This document shows positions 48,261 to 63,099 of a stretch of 64,000 bases of DNA, in pieces. Origin of the DNA: Lepisosteus oculatus (taxonomy: Eukaryota > Chordata > Actinopteri > Semionotiformes > Lepisosteidae); NCBI RefSeq assembly GCF_040954835.1, contig NC_090706.1:38697148-38761147 (forward strand), read 5' to 3'. The notes beneath the pieces are model-generated. The model ran no database searches and had not been told where the DNA came from. It was given only the letters and a program-made list of their open reading frames with translations. Within the stretch, counting starts at the first letter, position 1. Each line of letters opens with the position of its first letter. A program made the translations under genes and the position numbers.

Positions 48261-49285
48261 TAGCAACGTGATCGCAGAGAGCAACTATGCGGTCGGGGGC
48301 CGTTCCTGCACACAAGAAGGACCTGGAGCTCTTCCATGGGGGGGATAACAGAGTAACAGAGTAACAGGACACTCAGTGCAAAGGAAGCGCTTCTTCTCGC
48401 TTGGCCAAGGCGGTGCTTCCCGGACCCACAGCTCCGTTGTGCACCAGACACACCGCAAGCCCCTGCCGTGCAAATGCATCGCGGCGACTCCCCGCTCTCC
48501 CCAGGGGATGAGGCTGGCCAGCTGCTGGTCTGGCGACTGAGCTACGACTTACAAGCGAGCCAGCAGACCAAACGCGGGTTTGAAACACCCACGACAGCTC
48601 TCTACCCACACTTTCGCCATTCTCGGGTACTTCTTTAAAGTGCTTCCTAAATCGTATTGCAAGGACTACTCTCCACAGCCTCGGAGCTCCTTACTCACAT
48701 TATATCATGATTGAACCCTAGCCCTACCGACACCTTAAATGTCTTTTAACTGAAGTCGATGCTCTGCTCAACTTCATGAGTGGGGTACTTTTGTTCTCGA
48801 CAAACACCATTACTAAAAGTAAAAAAAAATGATCTACAACCAACTTTATACCAAGCTGGACATTATTCTAACAAAATGACGCCACGAAATTAAGTTATTC
48901 TTTGTATGTCTATACAAGTTTACCTTTTTTAAAACCGATTCCCTCGGTTCTGGAGCAACTGCCCGTCAAAATTTGAATTCAGCTCCTGTCCTGCGCTTAG
49001 CAAACAACTCTCGCGATAACCGAATTGAGTTCCTCACCGCGGTGCATGATGGCCACTGTAGTTTATTACCAATCGTGTCTTTATTTAGTGAGGTGATACA
49101 TATTTCTCTCTTTTGATAACTAGACAATTTAAAATGTTCCAGTTATTTGGTGTTTATTATTAATGCAAATAAATATTAATTATAACATTGTGTTTTGTGA
49201 TAGCCCTCGTGGTTAATATTTCGTATAAAATAGGTTTACAAAAGGTGGGCTAATTATCTTATGGGCTAAAATAAACTAAGGTATA

Positions 49286-49371
49286 ATGGAACAAGTAAAG
49301 GTTTATTCCATGCTGAAAAGTAAAGAAAAGAAACACGTTTCGGCTGTGGAGCATTCTTCGGGTGTGAACTT
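49286..49371 (+). mobile_element. Penelope-like short repeat, part B only
   Basis: It reads caagtaaaggtttattccat, then cacgtttcggctgtggagca, ending cttcgggtgtgaac. I see no target duplication. Confidence 0.65.
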
Positions 49372-49516
49372 GAATTTCTTTTAAGTACGATGCTATCAGT
49401 TTTAATTGTTAAAGTAAGCTCATGTTAAATTTAATGGTAAATGGTTATCACCATGAAAATAAATCCTCAGATATATATATGCACATGCAAAACGCATTTG
49501 TATATTTACTATATGT

Positions 49517-49692
49517 AGTTCAGGTTGGGAGCTGCGTCAACATGCGTAGGCTGCAAAGGAACAAGTAATAGGTTTATTCCATGCTGAAAAAAAGAAGAAA
49601 GAAAACACAACTTTTCGGCCGTGGAGCCTTCTTCAGGTGTGACACCTGAAGACCTCCACACCTGAAGAAGGCTCCACGGCCGAAACGTCACA
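49517..49692. mobile_element. Penelope-like repeat, A-B followed by two inverted partial ends
   Basis: Part A (ggttgggagctgcgtcaaca) and part B (caagtaataggtttattcca) run forward to gccttcttcaggtgtg. They are followed at once by an inverted short end (acacctgaagacctcc) and a longer inverted end (acacctgaagaaggctccac, ggccgaaacgtcac). Confidence 0.7.
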
Positions 49693-49832
49693 TACACATC
49701 TACATTCATCTGGTTAGTAATGGACACCCCTGCTCCTGGTTTTACCAGTAGGTGGAGGTGTTGGCCCATCCTCTATTAACAATCAGGTGGTGTTTTTGTT
49801 CCCCAGCAGTAAATCCTGAAGTAAAATCCTGA

Positions 49833-50160
49833 TGGATGGTCCATCCATCCATTTTCGGAACCTTTCTTCCGGTTCAGGATCGCAGGGAGCCAGAAGCTAT
49901 CCGGGCAAGATACAAGTGCAAGGCGTGGATGGGACACCAGGCTGTCCCTGGGAGCACACAGACACACACACACCAGGGCCAATTTTCCCAGTAGCCAATT
50001 ACCCTTCTGTGGGAGAAGACCGGAGCTCCCAGTGGAAACACACGGGGGGAACGTGCGAACTCCACACAGCCAGCATCTCTGGTTGGGAATTGAACACCGG
50101 ACCCCAGCGCTGTGAGGCAGCAACGGTCACCACTGGACCACCGCCACGCTGCCCGCCCTT
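49833..50160 (-). repeat. tRNA-like-headed SINE with L2-type (ATGG)n tail
   Basis: On the minus strand it starts gggcgggcagcgtggcggtg, then tgctgcctcacagcgctggg, continues gtgtggagttcgcacgttcc, and ends gaaaatggatggatgg. This is a very common fish element whose 3' end is shared with L2-clade LINEs. The B-box region is degenerate. Confidence 0.8.
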
Positions 50161-51239
50161 GTCTTGTGTTGGACTTAAAAGGCAATTACATCGACTTTTA
50201 TGACACATTTCTACGTGGGGCATTAGTCGCGTTTTTAAAACTAACAAACTGTATTGTTTTTTCTTGAGTTATCCCCTGTTTTCCCCTGTTATTACATGCA
50301 TCTTCGTGAAACGTGTATGGATTTTTTTTTTGACAAAGGCTTTTATCTAGCACTGTTATCAAAATACTGATTTATGTATATCTTTTGAGGCATAGATTCA
50401 TATTAAGGACCATTCCTGATAGGCAAACAGAATATATGAGAGCGTTCAGCGGTAACTGAGCCAGGTAAACTGAACTCAGAGGGTTAAAAGAAGGAAAAAC
50501 CGGTCTGAAAAGACAATGAATTAAAATTGAGTCATTCCACCCCCCAGGTCAGGGTTTCGGAGTGCTTAATTAGCATATCTCTCGCACTCCGCGAATCTTT
50601 CTCATTTAAACACGAGTATTTCATCAGCCTCTGTGAACAGCAGGAGACCGGAGTGGCAGGGCCTTTGTAACGTACGGGCGGCTAATGTCTCGGCCGTTGT
50701 TGTGGAGATGCCAGTAGTTTCAGCCTCTCACCCGCCCTCCAATCCAATCAAACCTGCGGTCTCCCCCTCCCCAGCATGTCTCACAACCGCCCTCGGGCTC
50801 AGGCCTCAAAGAGAAAAATAAAATATGTCATTCGCTTTCCAAAGATCGATGATTTTCAAAGTCGATGATTAATTAATGTATTCGATGTGAACTAAATCGA
50901 TCAAGTATCTTGGAAGATTACATTTTTGTTTTTGATAAAAGACTGAGTAGTCTAGAAAGACCGAGTGCTGTTCTGGGCCCCCAACCAGAGCGTATTTCTT
51001 TTTTTTTTCCAGCGCGTCTTTGTCCTGAACTGATTTGGTTTAACGGCAATCGTTTTCGTGCGGTTTCTGTTGTGCGTGACCAACTGCGCTCTGCCGTGGC
51101 AAGCTTATACTTTTAAGTAGCACGATCATTTTCTCCCCTCTTCAGCTTAGTAGCTGCCATTAACAATAAAAAAAAATAAATAAAAAATCAAAACCGTACT
51201 GTATCTTCCATTCCAATGACTTAATAGCAATACCTTAAA

Positions 51240-51300
51240 CGTAAAGAGCGCTTTTCTGGACACTCCACTAAGGCGCTTTAAAGAAAATGGGGAGGACTTG
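51240..51300 (-). repeat. SINE3 3'-end fragment
   Basis: The minus strand reads agcgccttagtggagtgtcc and agaaaagcgctctttac, matching the tail of the SINE3 at 25197-25774. Confidence 0.75.
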
Positions 51301-52587
51301 TCATGCTGTTTTTGCATTGCATTAGGCGAGAATGGACCCAGATTCTGTGTATGGGAAAATAACTTTTCAAAAGAGAGGATTATAATGTGATTTAATTAAG
51401 CTTATTCCCAACTGCGTCTTTTTTCTGATTTTAATTGACGCGATAGAATTCGCATCCGTGCTAGCTTTTACCTTACACCCCCAACAAACCTTTCACAACA
51501 TACCGGTATTCCTAAGAAAACAGATGGTCTTGGATGTCAGGTTGCTTGTCCCCGGTTCGCAAAAAGGCCATTTTACAGCTCCACGGTAGTAAGATACTTC
51601 GGAAAGACAAGTGTCTTTTATACCATATAGTAGTATAATACTGAATATGAAAATAGTAGTAGAAAAAAATCAAACAGTATACGTGAAATGTTTCCAAACT
51701 TTCTCAGTCCAAGGGTACACTGTGAAAGCCAGCAGTTCGCAGAGTAAGAATGTCTGACGACCAGATTTAAGATGAGATTTTCATGTAGTTGAAGGGTATC
51801 TTTATACAAGTTTGGCCGAACGGGGTTGTTATTAAAACCGACAACTAGTTGTGTTAACAAAATGCAATAACGCATTAAGATAAAATATGTGTTCCTGCTG
51901 AACAACTTTTCAGCCTGAAACCAGGCAGTATTCACAAATCATCTTTTATCCACCGTTGTTCTGCTTTTAGCCTCTTATTAGCAGTAACTTCAGAATCGTT
52001 GCCAATTTTCAATTCCTCTGTGTGCAGACATTAGGATGCCTCTGGAAAAGAAATCTCATTTTTGTGAGACACGCGGCCAATAATCCCTTCAGTTGCCTCT
52101 CGTAATGGATTGTAATGGATTAAGTCTCTCAGTTTGAAGGCTGAACATGGTAGTCTGGACTACCAAACTACCATGGTAGGGACTGTGTATTTTTAATGTA
52201 GGTCAAACAATAAAAGAAATGCTTAAATTTGTATTTTGGTCGTTTAACACATAGTAAACAAAAAAGAGACAAACCAGGTTTAAAAAAAACACATATAAGC
52301 ATTATACTGTTCAAGGATTTCACTCAGATTATTATAATTTAACCTGGACTACAGGGAATAACAGTCCGGCAATCTCTATCCAGGTACCTTTTACATGATT
52401 CGGGAGATGATATCTGCGTACTGTATACAGATGCGCATACACTTACTGCCCAGATTGTGTAAAAAGCAAAGGAGAATTACCCACAACAGAGTCAGGCCAA
52501 ATTTACCATGAAATCCAATGCTTTTGCTCACACTAACGAAAAACAACGCGGGGGGGAATGCGCGAGGTGGGAGGGTCTGTAGACCCA

Positions 52588-52627
52588 GACGTCATCTCTT
52601 TGTGACGTCAGAGCAGCCCTTTATAAA
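52588..52627 (+). promoter_or_regulatory. hnrnpa0 copy 1 core promoter: two CRE-like sites and a TATA box
   Basis: GACGTCAT at 52588-52595 and a full palindromic CRE TGACGTCA at 52603-52610 precede TTTATAAA at 52620-52627. The start codon is at 52714, so a leader of about 60 nt fits. Confidence 0.7.
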
Positions 52628-52707
52628 CTGCGCTTCGGGCAGACCGGCGGCACTGCTGCGTAGAGGCGAGGAGAAGCTTGTTCACGGTGACGGGCGGCGC
52701 AAACTGA

Positions 52708-53634
<927 letters not shown>

Positions 53635-54670
53635 AAACACAACAACCCAACAACAACAACAACCGGCCCCGCTTCACCCCAGCGGTGTGGGACGACACTG
53701 GGACTGAACCGCTTCACCTCGAAAGCCGGGAAGAAATCCGTTTTGTTTTGTAATTTTTTTTTCTTTCACTCTGGGCGGGGGGGGGAGATCCTATTGACCC
53801 CCCCCCCACCCACCCACAACTCCCGGGGAAAACCCTTTTCCACCGCCGTGATTTGGCGTCTGTGAGGATGCAGGGGCGAGAATCCCTCAGCTATCCCTAA
53901 GAAAGGAGAGACCTCTGTCCGGGCTGGTGTTCCTGACAGGTAGGAAGACACCCCCCCTCACCTCCGGCGAACCCGACACACCTGTGCAGGGGTTATCTTA
54001 GACTGAGCTCTGCAGATAGACTGTAGGGGGCCATGTGTCCACCACGCACGACTACATCCGGCAGTTAATCAGGACAACGAGTAGCTTAAAACTCCCTCTT
54101 TTTTAAAAAAAAAAACAACCCTGCGAACGGAGGAAGAGGTCTTGTTTGTTAGACTAGGTTTGACTGTTTTAGTTTGGACATCTGTTTTCTTTTTAATCGC
54201 CTGTATTTTAGCTTCAGACGTGTTTAACCCCCCCCACCACTCTTAGAGATTTTTAGTTCAACTACAGTGAACACTGTGGGCTGATTTCCAGTCTTAAGTC
54301 TTGCTCTGTCACCGTCGGCCATCGACTAGACGTGCTCAAATAGGTTTCCTTTCAGTCCACTTGTCCACTGTAGTTGACCACGTTCCTGAAAACCTACGAA
54401 GTTGAACCAGTGGGGTAACACGGGCAAGATAACTACTGTACAGTATGGTAATATTTCCCCGAAGTTCTCTGATCGCTTGTTAAACCTGCAAGTCCACGCC
54501 ATTACTATTTAAGTGCAGGGACATCAAGGGACAAAGGGGGGTTATTTCAGATAAATGCCTTTCATTGTATAATCCTGGTGCAGTCTATCATTAGTGTTGT
54601 TAAAGATGGTATACAACTATACAATTGTATGTTCGTTTTTTAAATAAAAACATTCATAAGCAAAACCCAG
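53635..54670 (+). other. 3' UTR of hnrnpa0 copy 1
   Basis: Unique sequence to the AATAAA at 54643-54648. It is unlike the 3' UTR of copy 2. A strong but off-end donor (atcag then gtaaga) lies at 54748/54749, beyond that signal, and could start a spliced longer 3' UTR. Confidence 0.6.
54643..54648 (+). terminator. Proximal polyadenylation signal of hnrnpa0 copy 1
   Basis: AATAAA in taaataaaaacattc, about 1.0 kb after the stop. Confidence 0.7.
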
Positions 54671-56617
54671 GTTATCAGTTTTATGTAGCACATAACCAAT
54701 ATTTATTTAGTGAGAATCTTAGAGAGGACGCCCGTTTAGATTTATCAGGTAAGACGTTTTCATGATTTTTCCCAGCAATCGGGTCACTGTTTTGTGTCAC
54801 TGAAGTTATATGGCTCTAATATCAAAACGCCCTGATTGGTGGACCCATGTGTCCATAAAGCAGTGTCTAATCTAATGTAAAGCACATTCACTGCTTGAGT
54901 GTGGTAGTTTAACATCCATTATGACGTTTCAAAGTGCAGTGGGGGGAAAACAACTAATTGTTGGTGAACTGGAAAGTTTACACGCTTATTGTATATAAAT
55001 CTAAATTCAGAAGGATGCATTTGAAACCTCAAACCTGGCATTTTACTAATGTAAAAATGACTGTTTTCTTATGGCTAAACAGTCCCACAGACCACAGTGT
55101 AGAAATTGAAAATGGTAGTGGGCTAAATAGTGCCATTAGTTTTAAAGTGCAATTGATTTTTTTTTTCCACGTTCCATGCCCTTGAAAATGTATAAATTTG
55201 TTCAACTTCACCCACTATTTCAAACTACTGCTACCGAGTTCATCTGCTCACAATGAACTATTGTGGGGGAGTGAGTCCTGAGATTTCCAAATTTGGTTTT
55301 ATCCAGAGCCTGATTTGCACTTTTTTTTTATTTGGATGGGTATCTGCCGTTTTGCTAGATGAGTCATTGATTTGTTGGGTGTAGCCAAATCTATTTACTT
55401 TAATTGCATGTTGGATTCTGCAGCAAAATTCACGGCTTTCAGTAGTTGCCCGTTACATTGGAAGTGCCACTGATGTACACAAGGGGTGTCTTGTATTGGA
55501 ATGTGGGACTCTGCTTGCTTAAATTCCGGAAATACTGGGTGACGCCGAGTCACTTGCGATTGAACACTACTCCCTTGCTGGGTTTTGCTGCAGAACCGGA
55601 TTGTCTACCCTAACAAAAGTGCTTAATTATTGGTACTACACCTTTAACTTTAAATTGAGTTTCTATGGTAAAAGTATATTTCAGTTAACATTGTAGGATT
55701 TCTTCTGTACATTATCCCATGGCATGTTCAGTGGGGAAAATGTCCTTGCATAATGCATGGGTGATTTTAAGTGACTTCTAACCTTATTTACCTGATTAAC
55801 TTTTAGGCCTATGTGAAGCGGCATTGGATGCACTTATCTTGGAGGAATGTGTGGATTAATGAGGGCTCATATTTATTTCTGATTCCTACATTTAGGTATT
55901 CGTATTGTAATCCTGGTACCTCAAAATAGCTGTAGAAGTTTGTTTATACAGGGACCCTGTTCAGTACCTGGGGTCGGTTGTGATAGGACTCTGTGAAAGT
56001 TTCTCATTAGGATCACACCGTGCAACACTAGGTATGTAAATCACTCTCTGTCTTCACCTACATGTTGGTTACAAGCACCATATAGATCTTTTTGGGTGTT
56101 ACAGTAAGTCTCTTAAAAGAATTATCAACATGGGGGACTGGGGTAAATGTTTTGAATTTCTTTAACCAATCAAGTCCTATTAAATTCTATGGCTTATGAA
56201 GTTTTGAACATAAAAGTAATTTTTTATAGAAGGGGGGGGAAAAAGCCACATTAATAGCACATAAAAGGCTTCCCTTGTTGGTTGAGCCACATTAGTGTAC
56301 TGTACCCATTATGTCTAGTAACTTAAGTCCTGTCGTCTTTTTAGGTTGTAATGCAACCATATATTACAAGGATAAAGGCAAAACAAGGTTTGTTACTACT
56401 TTATTACATCAACTAAATAGGTTGCCCATTAGAAACCTATTTATTTTAGTAACTTCGTGGTCTAGTTTAATTGCTTGAGACTGTCCTCTTTTTACCCTGG
56501 GTTGGGTGATCCTTGCTTGTGCGTCATGTGCTTGATATTGAGAAGTGAGCTCCTGTCGTTGGACCCCTTTTTGCTGTCCTTGAAAGTTGTGTAATGGGTT
56601 TTTCCCTTTGTCTCCAG
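54671..56617 (+). other. Spacer downstream of hnrnpa0 copy 1
   Basis: AT-rich, with no recognised ORF or repeat. It may be an intron of the extended transcript suggested by the next two entries, or plain intergenic DNA. Confidence 0.5.
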
Positions 56618-56732
56618 GGAGCCACAGGGGCTGGACCCCTGTCAAAAGTTTCAGGCGCTGAAAAGGAAGGCGTCTGGGGCTAGAAATGTCGTGCAAGTGA
56701 GCCATTGAAGAAAGGTTGGAGGGCGGGTGGAG
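56618..56732 (+). ncRNA. Possible non-coding internal exon
   Basis: A strong acceptor (tttttccctttgtctccag) and donor (gtggag then gtaagtgg) bracket 115 bp with no conserved reading frame. It could belong to a spliced 3' UTR of hnrnpa0 copy 1 or to a separate lncRNA. Confidence 0.35.
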
Positions 56733-57429
56733 GTAAGTGGCTTTTGGCACTTTTATTTTAACAACCTCTCAGTATAAAATTTAAGGCTGCATTTTAATTG
56801 CTCGTTTTAAGCCCCCCCCCCCCGTGTTTTTGAGCAAGTCACTTTGAATATTCACGGATCCATCAGAACCAGAACCTGTGGTCTGACTAGCTCCCCTTTT
56901 GCATTTTAATTTGGCCAACTTATCCAAAGTGACTTAATTTACACTGATTTTTTTAAAACTTTTTTTTTTGCTGTATCAATGTGGGTGAATCGCCTTGCTC
57001 TGTAGTATAACTGCAGTGTCGCAGCCTGGGATTTGAACTCGCAGCCCTCCAGAACAGCGAGTGCTGCTGCCCCTAATAAATCTGGGAGTCTTGTGAAAGT
57101 ACCAGCACCAGGTGTCAGAAGAGCAGTTTTGTATCCTCTTGTGCTGTGAATTAGTGGCCCTGAGCACTAAATGCCATCCCTGGAGCCTTGGGCATGTTAT
57201 TCAATTCATCAAGAGGTAGTTGGGATGAAACTGCACATGTGCTCATGAGCCCAGCAGAGAGGGGCTCCATAAGAATTGTCAGAGCAGTAACTTGGCATTT
57301 TAAGGTTGTGGTATTGCATACTACACCATTGGCTGTCCAGGGTGGTCTGAATGTTAATTATTCTTGCAAGGTATGAGAAACAAATTGTAACCAGGCTCAT
57401 GTTCCTTACAGAACCTTCTTATCTTTCAG

Positions 57430-57608
57430 GAAAGGATGGTCTGTTGGTGAATATCATTCTCTGCTCTCCACTCTGCACGGCATCATAGACTTCGTAGAAG
57501 TCCGTCAGTCACTTGAGGAGACTGAAAACATCTTTTCTACATGATGTTTGGAACATTGGTTTTGTTCTGTTTTTTTTAAATAAAAGAATTTATTTCTACT
57601 TTGAAAAG
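57430..57608 (+). ncRNA. Possible non-coding terminal exon with poly(A) signal
   Basis: An acceptor (cttcttatctttcag) opens a segment ending in AATAAA at 57579-57584. With the 56618-56732 exon it forms a plausible splice chain on the hnrnpa0 strand. Confidence 0.35.
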
Positions 57609-59560
57609 TGTCCTGCTTAACTCATTGATTGTGACTGAAATGCAGATAACATTACACTGGAAATCACATTTTTTCCTCTTAATGGATGTTCCTGTATGAA
57701 TTTGACATGCCCAGGAATTAGTGGGCTATGTAGTTTGGGGATTGTAGTTTCTAAACAATCTCCAGGGGGGGGAGTACAAGGTTTTGGGCTCTTGTAAAGA
57801 GTACATGATGCACTGCTTCCGAGTAGATCTTTGAAGCAACATGCTGGTATAATTGTCAGGAATATGGTGCAATTGTGGGGATTTATTCAGGTGATCCAAA
57901 TAATGCATATTAACAGATTTTGTTCTGCTAAACTACTTGTTTATGGCTTTTTTTTTCCCTCATGATTACATAAAATCAGATGGGTCATCTTTCCATCTGA
58001 GATGGTATCCAAAGGGCTACTGCTCTCAAGGGGCAGGGTTGCAGAATTGCCTGGATTAGGCAGTGTTGTGGCCTTTTGAAAAGATTTCCTTAACATGCTT
58101 GCTGGTGGGGACCTGAAGCCACTCTAATGCAAATACATGCATTATAAATTGAAGGTCAGAGCAAGTTAAGGAAAGTAATGGTACATGTGGAAAGGGGAGT
58201 TAGAGGGGGGGCTCATCTTTTCTGCTAGAATTCCCTTTTTAAAAATACCTTTTCAAGCCCCTAATCTTTTTAAAAGTGGATTTCTGCAGGTTACACACAT
58301 CTACAGCCAAATAATCTGAGCAGCCTTGAGCTTACAGGGGTTTTGGTTCTTCAACTACTCTAGTTAAGGTTTATGAGCTGAATCATAATTAAATCCTTTT
58401 ACATATATGTACATAATCATTCATCTTCTCGAATGAGGATATTTTTGGACAATGGGAACAAGGATGAGAAGTTTTTTGGGATCTCAAAGCTTGTTCCTGA
58501 ACGCTATGGGGGTGCCACATCTACTTGTGTAGAATACTTCGTGTTCTGTGCTCGTGTAAACATCTTGCATACATATTGACTTTGGTACTAGCCCCCATTT
58601 CCCGTTGTTGAGGACGAATGAAAAGCCCGAGAAGATTTAGGCTTGGGACGAATGAATTTAGCTTTACTGCGCTCTGTATTCAACAACCGTGTGATTTCAT
58701 CCTTAAAATTAAGGTGGTGAAAAGTGGGACTAATCTGACGAACAACATCCTGTTGCCTCTGGCTGCATTTTAAATCCTTGCACTGATCATTGTGATAGAG
58801 ACGTCTGCCTAAAGCATTCCCTCTGAATCACTGTAATTAAATGTCGGAAAAGCACCTCTGAGTGGTTCTTAAAGAATATCAAATGTACGCAGTCAAAGGT
58901 TAATAATTATAATTTGTAATTTTGAAACTTTGATGGAATACATTTCTGCTTTATATTTCGGCGGTTGCTTTTCTTATCCCTATGCTATAATCTCCTGGGG
59001 ACCACCTCAAAAAACACGCTTGGTTAAAAAAAAAACAGTGGACTATTAAATGAAGAATTTCTACACGAACTGCAACACACCGTGAAACTCGATCCTAGAG
59101 GGGGGTGCTTTTATGCCGGCACTTCGGTAACACGTAAAACATAACTTGAAACGCAGGTTTCATCCTAAGGAGTGGACGCTTAACCGTACAAAGCAAGGTT
59201 TCACCGCAGAAATCTTAGAAAGCAAGTCGTTCTGATTCATTTGAGCGATGCATCCCGCCTTACAGCGTCTCTAGAGCCACCCCCGAGCTCGATTCACATC
59301 CACACAAAGCCGCACCACGCCGAGAGAGCTGCTGTCCCATGAAAGGGCGTTTGGACTCGGCAACACGAGGGGGGTATTTATTGACGACCGGGGCACAGCC
59401 TGGGGAGGGGGAATTTTGGAGAGAGAAAAAAAAGTATTATCGATTGCAATGCGTGTGAAAGGCAAAAGCGACGTTTCCACCCCCACCCCCCTGAAGAGGT
59501 TATGAATGAAACGAACGCCGCGCGACGGATGTGGCACTACGGCCCGGCCACGCCCACACG
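57609..59560. other. Spacer between the hnrnpa0 copies
   Basis: No gene or repeat recognised. The last few hundred bases, from about 59280, become GC-rich as the copy 2 promoter is approached. Confidence 0.65.
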
Positions 59561-59564
59561 GGTG

Positions 59565-59572
59565 TGACGTCA
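59565..59572 (+). promoter_or_regulatory. CRE in the hnrnpa0 copy 2 promoter
   Basis: A palindromic TGACGTCA lies about 95 bp upstream of the start codon, followed directly by atgcaaaa (octamer-like). Copy 1 has the same palindrome about 104 bp before its ATG. No TATAAA is seen at copy 2. Confidence 0.6.
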
Positions 59573-59600
59573 ATGCAAAAACCGGCCTCCCGTCCTTTGA

Positions 59601-60581
<981 letters not shown>

Positions 60582-61400
60582 GGCAGGAGGGCCGGGAGGC
60601 TCCGGGCACAGACCGACCGCGTTGAATTTTTCCACAAACAGGACTCGGGACTTGCAGATGTGACTCCAGCGTAGCGTAGAGAACTGGTCCAATACACGCC
60701 TTTTTAAAAATCCCTCCCCGGGTAGGGGAGCCCCTGTAGCGCAGGGTGCGGGGTTCCCTCAGATCCGTTTTTTCTATTTTTTTCCCCCACACCCCCCTTT
60801 TTTGAGATCGAAAAGAAAAAAAAATCGCTGTCTTATTGTAACGTTTTCAATATCTCCCCCCCCCCCATGATATGATTTTAAAAACCGTTTTTTTTTTAAA
60901 TTTCGTGTTGGGTTTTATGTGTATTTAAGCAGCTGAAAGGAGGGGGGGATGGGACGACACGTGCGGAACATGTCGCTTGTGTTTTGCCGAAGTTCAGCTC
61001 TGATATCGTGCAAAGGTATTTCCACATTATTGCTAGAGTTCCGGATCATTTTGTCTGCATAAAACTCAGGGCATGGAAATTACTAAAGCTTTCGGACCGT
61101 AAAGATCACTAAACAATTGATTTTTTTTTTCTTTTTAGGCCTTTAAATTATTGTTGGTAAAACGGAATGCAAAACGCTTTTAAGTGTCTGAACCATTTTT
61201 TTTTTGCCTGTTCTGTTTGTAACGACGCTGATCTGTCGACTGTATTCATGATGCTGTTTCAATTCTAGTAAATCTGTACTTTTGAAGGTGATTTGTGGAA
61301 ATTGGGCTATATTTTGTCCTGAATTCAGTCTAAATGTATTGCAAGCCTTTGTTTTTTGGCCTGTTTATAAATAAACTTTTTTACTTAATGTTTTGTGTTT
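60582..61400 (+). other. 3' UTR of hnrnpa0 copy 2
   Basis: T-rich sequence from the stop to the AATAAA at 61370-61375. It shows no similarity by eye to the copy 1 3' UTR. Confidence 0.7.
61370..61375 (+). terminator. Polyadenylation signal of hnrnpa0 copy 2
   Basis: AATAAA in ttataaataaacttttt, about 790 bp after the stop, followed by a T/G-rich stretch. Confidence 0.8.
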
Positions 61401-61634
61401 TTAATGTTTTAGCTGGTAATCGGTTAGGGTTGGATTTTTTTGGGGGGGTAGGAGTGCGTTGTGGCGTTACTCAAATCTTCATGGAATCAATACCAACTTG
61501 GGAGCAAGTTAAGTTCAGTTGTATGCCGATTAGTTAAAAAAAACAACACAAGGTGTTAAGGGTTGAACCTTCTCCAGATATAAGGTTCCAATGCATTTGG
61601 AGGCACCCCCAACTGCAAACTTCAATAAAGGTAG

Positions 61635-61749
61635 TAGTTCAGGTGGGTAGCTGCGTCAGCATGCATAGGTGACACCTGAAGAAGGCTCCACGGCCGAAAC
61701 GTTGTGTTCTCTTCTTTTTTTCAGTATGGAATAAACCTATTACTTGTAC
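61635..61749. mobile_element. Penelope-like repeat, part A followed by inverted part B, 15-bp target duplication
   Basis: Part A (ttcaggtgggtagctgcgtc, agcatgcatagg) is joined to an inverted B (acacctgaagaaggctccac, ggccgaaacgttgtgt, ggaataaacctattacttgt). The perfect duplication cttcaataaaggtag flanks it at 61620-61634 and 61750-61764. Confidence 0.8.
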
Positions 61750-61764
61750 CTTCAATAAAGGTAG

Positions 61765-62870
61765 CCTTCCAGGCTATAACAAAGCACATACTTTAGTATT
61801 CAGTAAGGAACTTTTTTTTTTTAATAGCTCAGACATGAAATCCAACCGAAACCAGTCTAATCTGAAAGACTGGTGTGAGAATTTCAGTTTTCAATCGGCA
61901 AAATCCCTCATTTGGGGTATTGTATATTCACATCCATTCACATTTCATTACTAAAGATGGGATTGGTGTCTTATATTTAAGAGTGATAAAACTAATCACC
62001 AATAAAGAATAGAAGGGACTAATAAATTCAATTACCTAGTCTAAAGAAGTTTTCCCTCATTGCTTAAGTTTTTGCCTGAACGTTTTTAAATGCTCACTAT
62101 GCGATTAAAAAAAATGCATGGGCATAAGAGATTTGACTTCAGACTTTGCATTTCCACTAAAAACTCTTTGAAGATGGCCTTTATTTCAGGATTAACTTCA
62201 CTGACCATGCTGATCTTGCATGAAGCTCGCAAGCTGCAGGGGTGAGCTGTGTGAGGGCTCTACGGAAACTTCCATATGGCCCGATTCAATTCAAAATTCA
62301 ATTTTCAGGTCAAATCCTTCCAAGGGTTTTTAATGTGAAAACGCTTGTCCAGAAATGTGGCTGAATGTAAGTAAACTAACTTGATATAGTGCTTTTAAAG
62401 GTGGTTTCGCAAGGCATTTCACAGAACAAGAAATACGCGTTGAGAGGAGAGAGTGGACGGGGCTGGGATATACAGAAGGAAAGCAAAGGGGCACAGAACC
62501 GAAAGAGGCTGGGATGTGGTGTCCGTTTCAACAATAGCCCGTTATCAGATAAGCTGTGTTCAGTAAGGCCTTTTTAATTTATAACACTTCGGCCTGGATT
62601 TAAAAGTATCATTTCTGCACTAGGAGCTGTTTGGGTTGGTATTCCAGCACTTTTACTGTGCAGTTTACTCCCTCGACGGTCTGAGTGAAAAAGAAGGCTC
62701 AGATAAAACTTGAAGACGCAACAACATGCAATGCGGTGTCTTTCCCCACCTTTATGTACTTCTTTGCCAAAGGGCGTTCGGAAGCAATGGCCCTCGCTGT
62801 CCACAAATCCCACATGAAGACCCCTGCTGGAGCAAGGGAAGAGGAATGCTTGTGCTCCACCCATATGTCC
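61765..62870. other. Intergenic DNA
   Basis: Mostly AT-rich with no gene recognised. Confidence 0.6.
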
Positions 62871-62879
62871 GTGGTCTCA

Positions 62880-63015
62880 CTGCTTCTTCCAATTCAGGTC
62901 TCAATGGAGCCGGCGTCTGTCCCCGCAAGGCAGGGTACGCCCTGGACAGGACGCCAGTCCGCAACAGGGCAGACGCACGCACACACGCGCGCCAGGGCCT
63001 GTTTTCCAGCAGCTG
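62880..63015 (+). repeat. L2-related repeat fragment
   Basis: The string gggtacgccctggacaggac, gccagtccgcaacagggcag and the following cacacgc run are a common word set in fish L2-type elements and their SINEs. Confidence 0.6.
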
Positions 63016-63099
63016 ATTCAGTGTGGCAATTCATATGGGTTGGGAAGCAGGAAAGACTCGGGAGGGAAATAACATACAGACCGCTGCCCTTGGGGGGGG

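Larger units (their letters stand above)
48261..52587. other. Intergenic region between spdl1 and hnrnpa0 copy 1
   Basis: No gene recognised. It contains two Penelope-like repeats, an L2-tailed SINE and a SINE3 tail fragment; the rest is AT-rich unique sequence. Confidence 0.7.
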
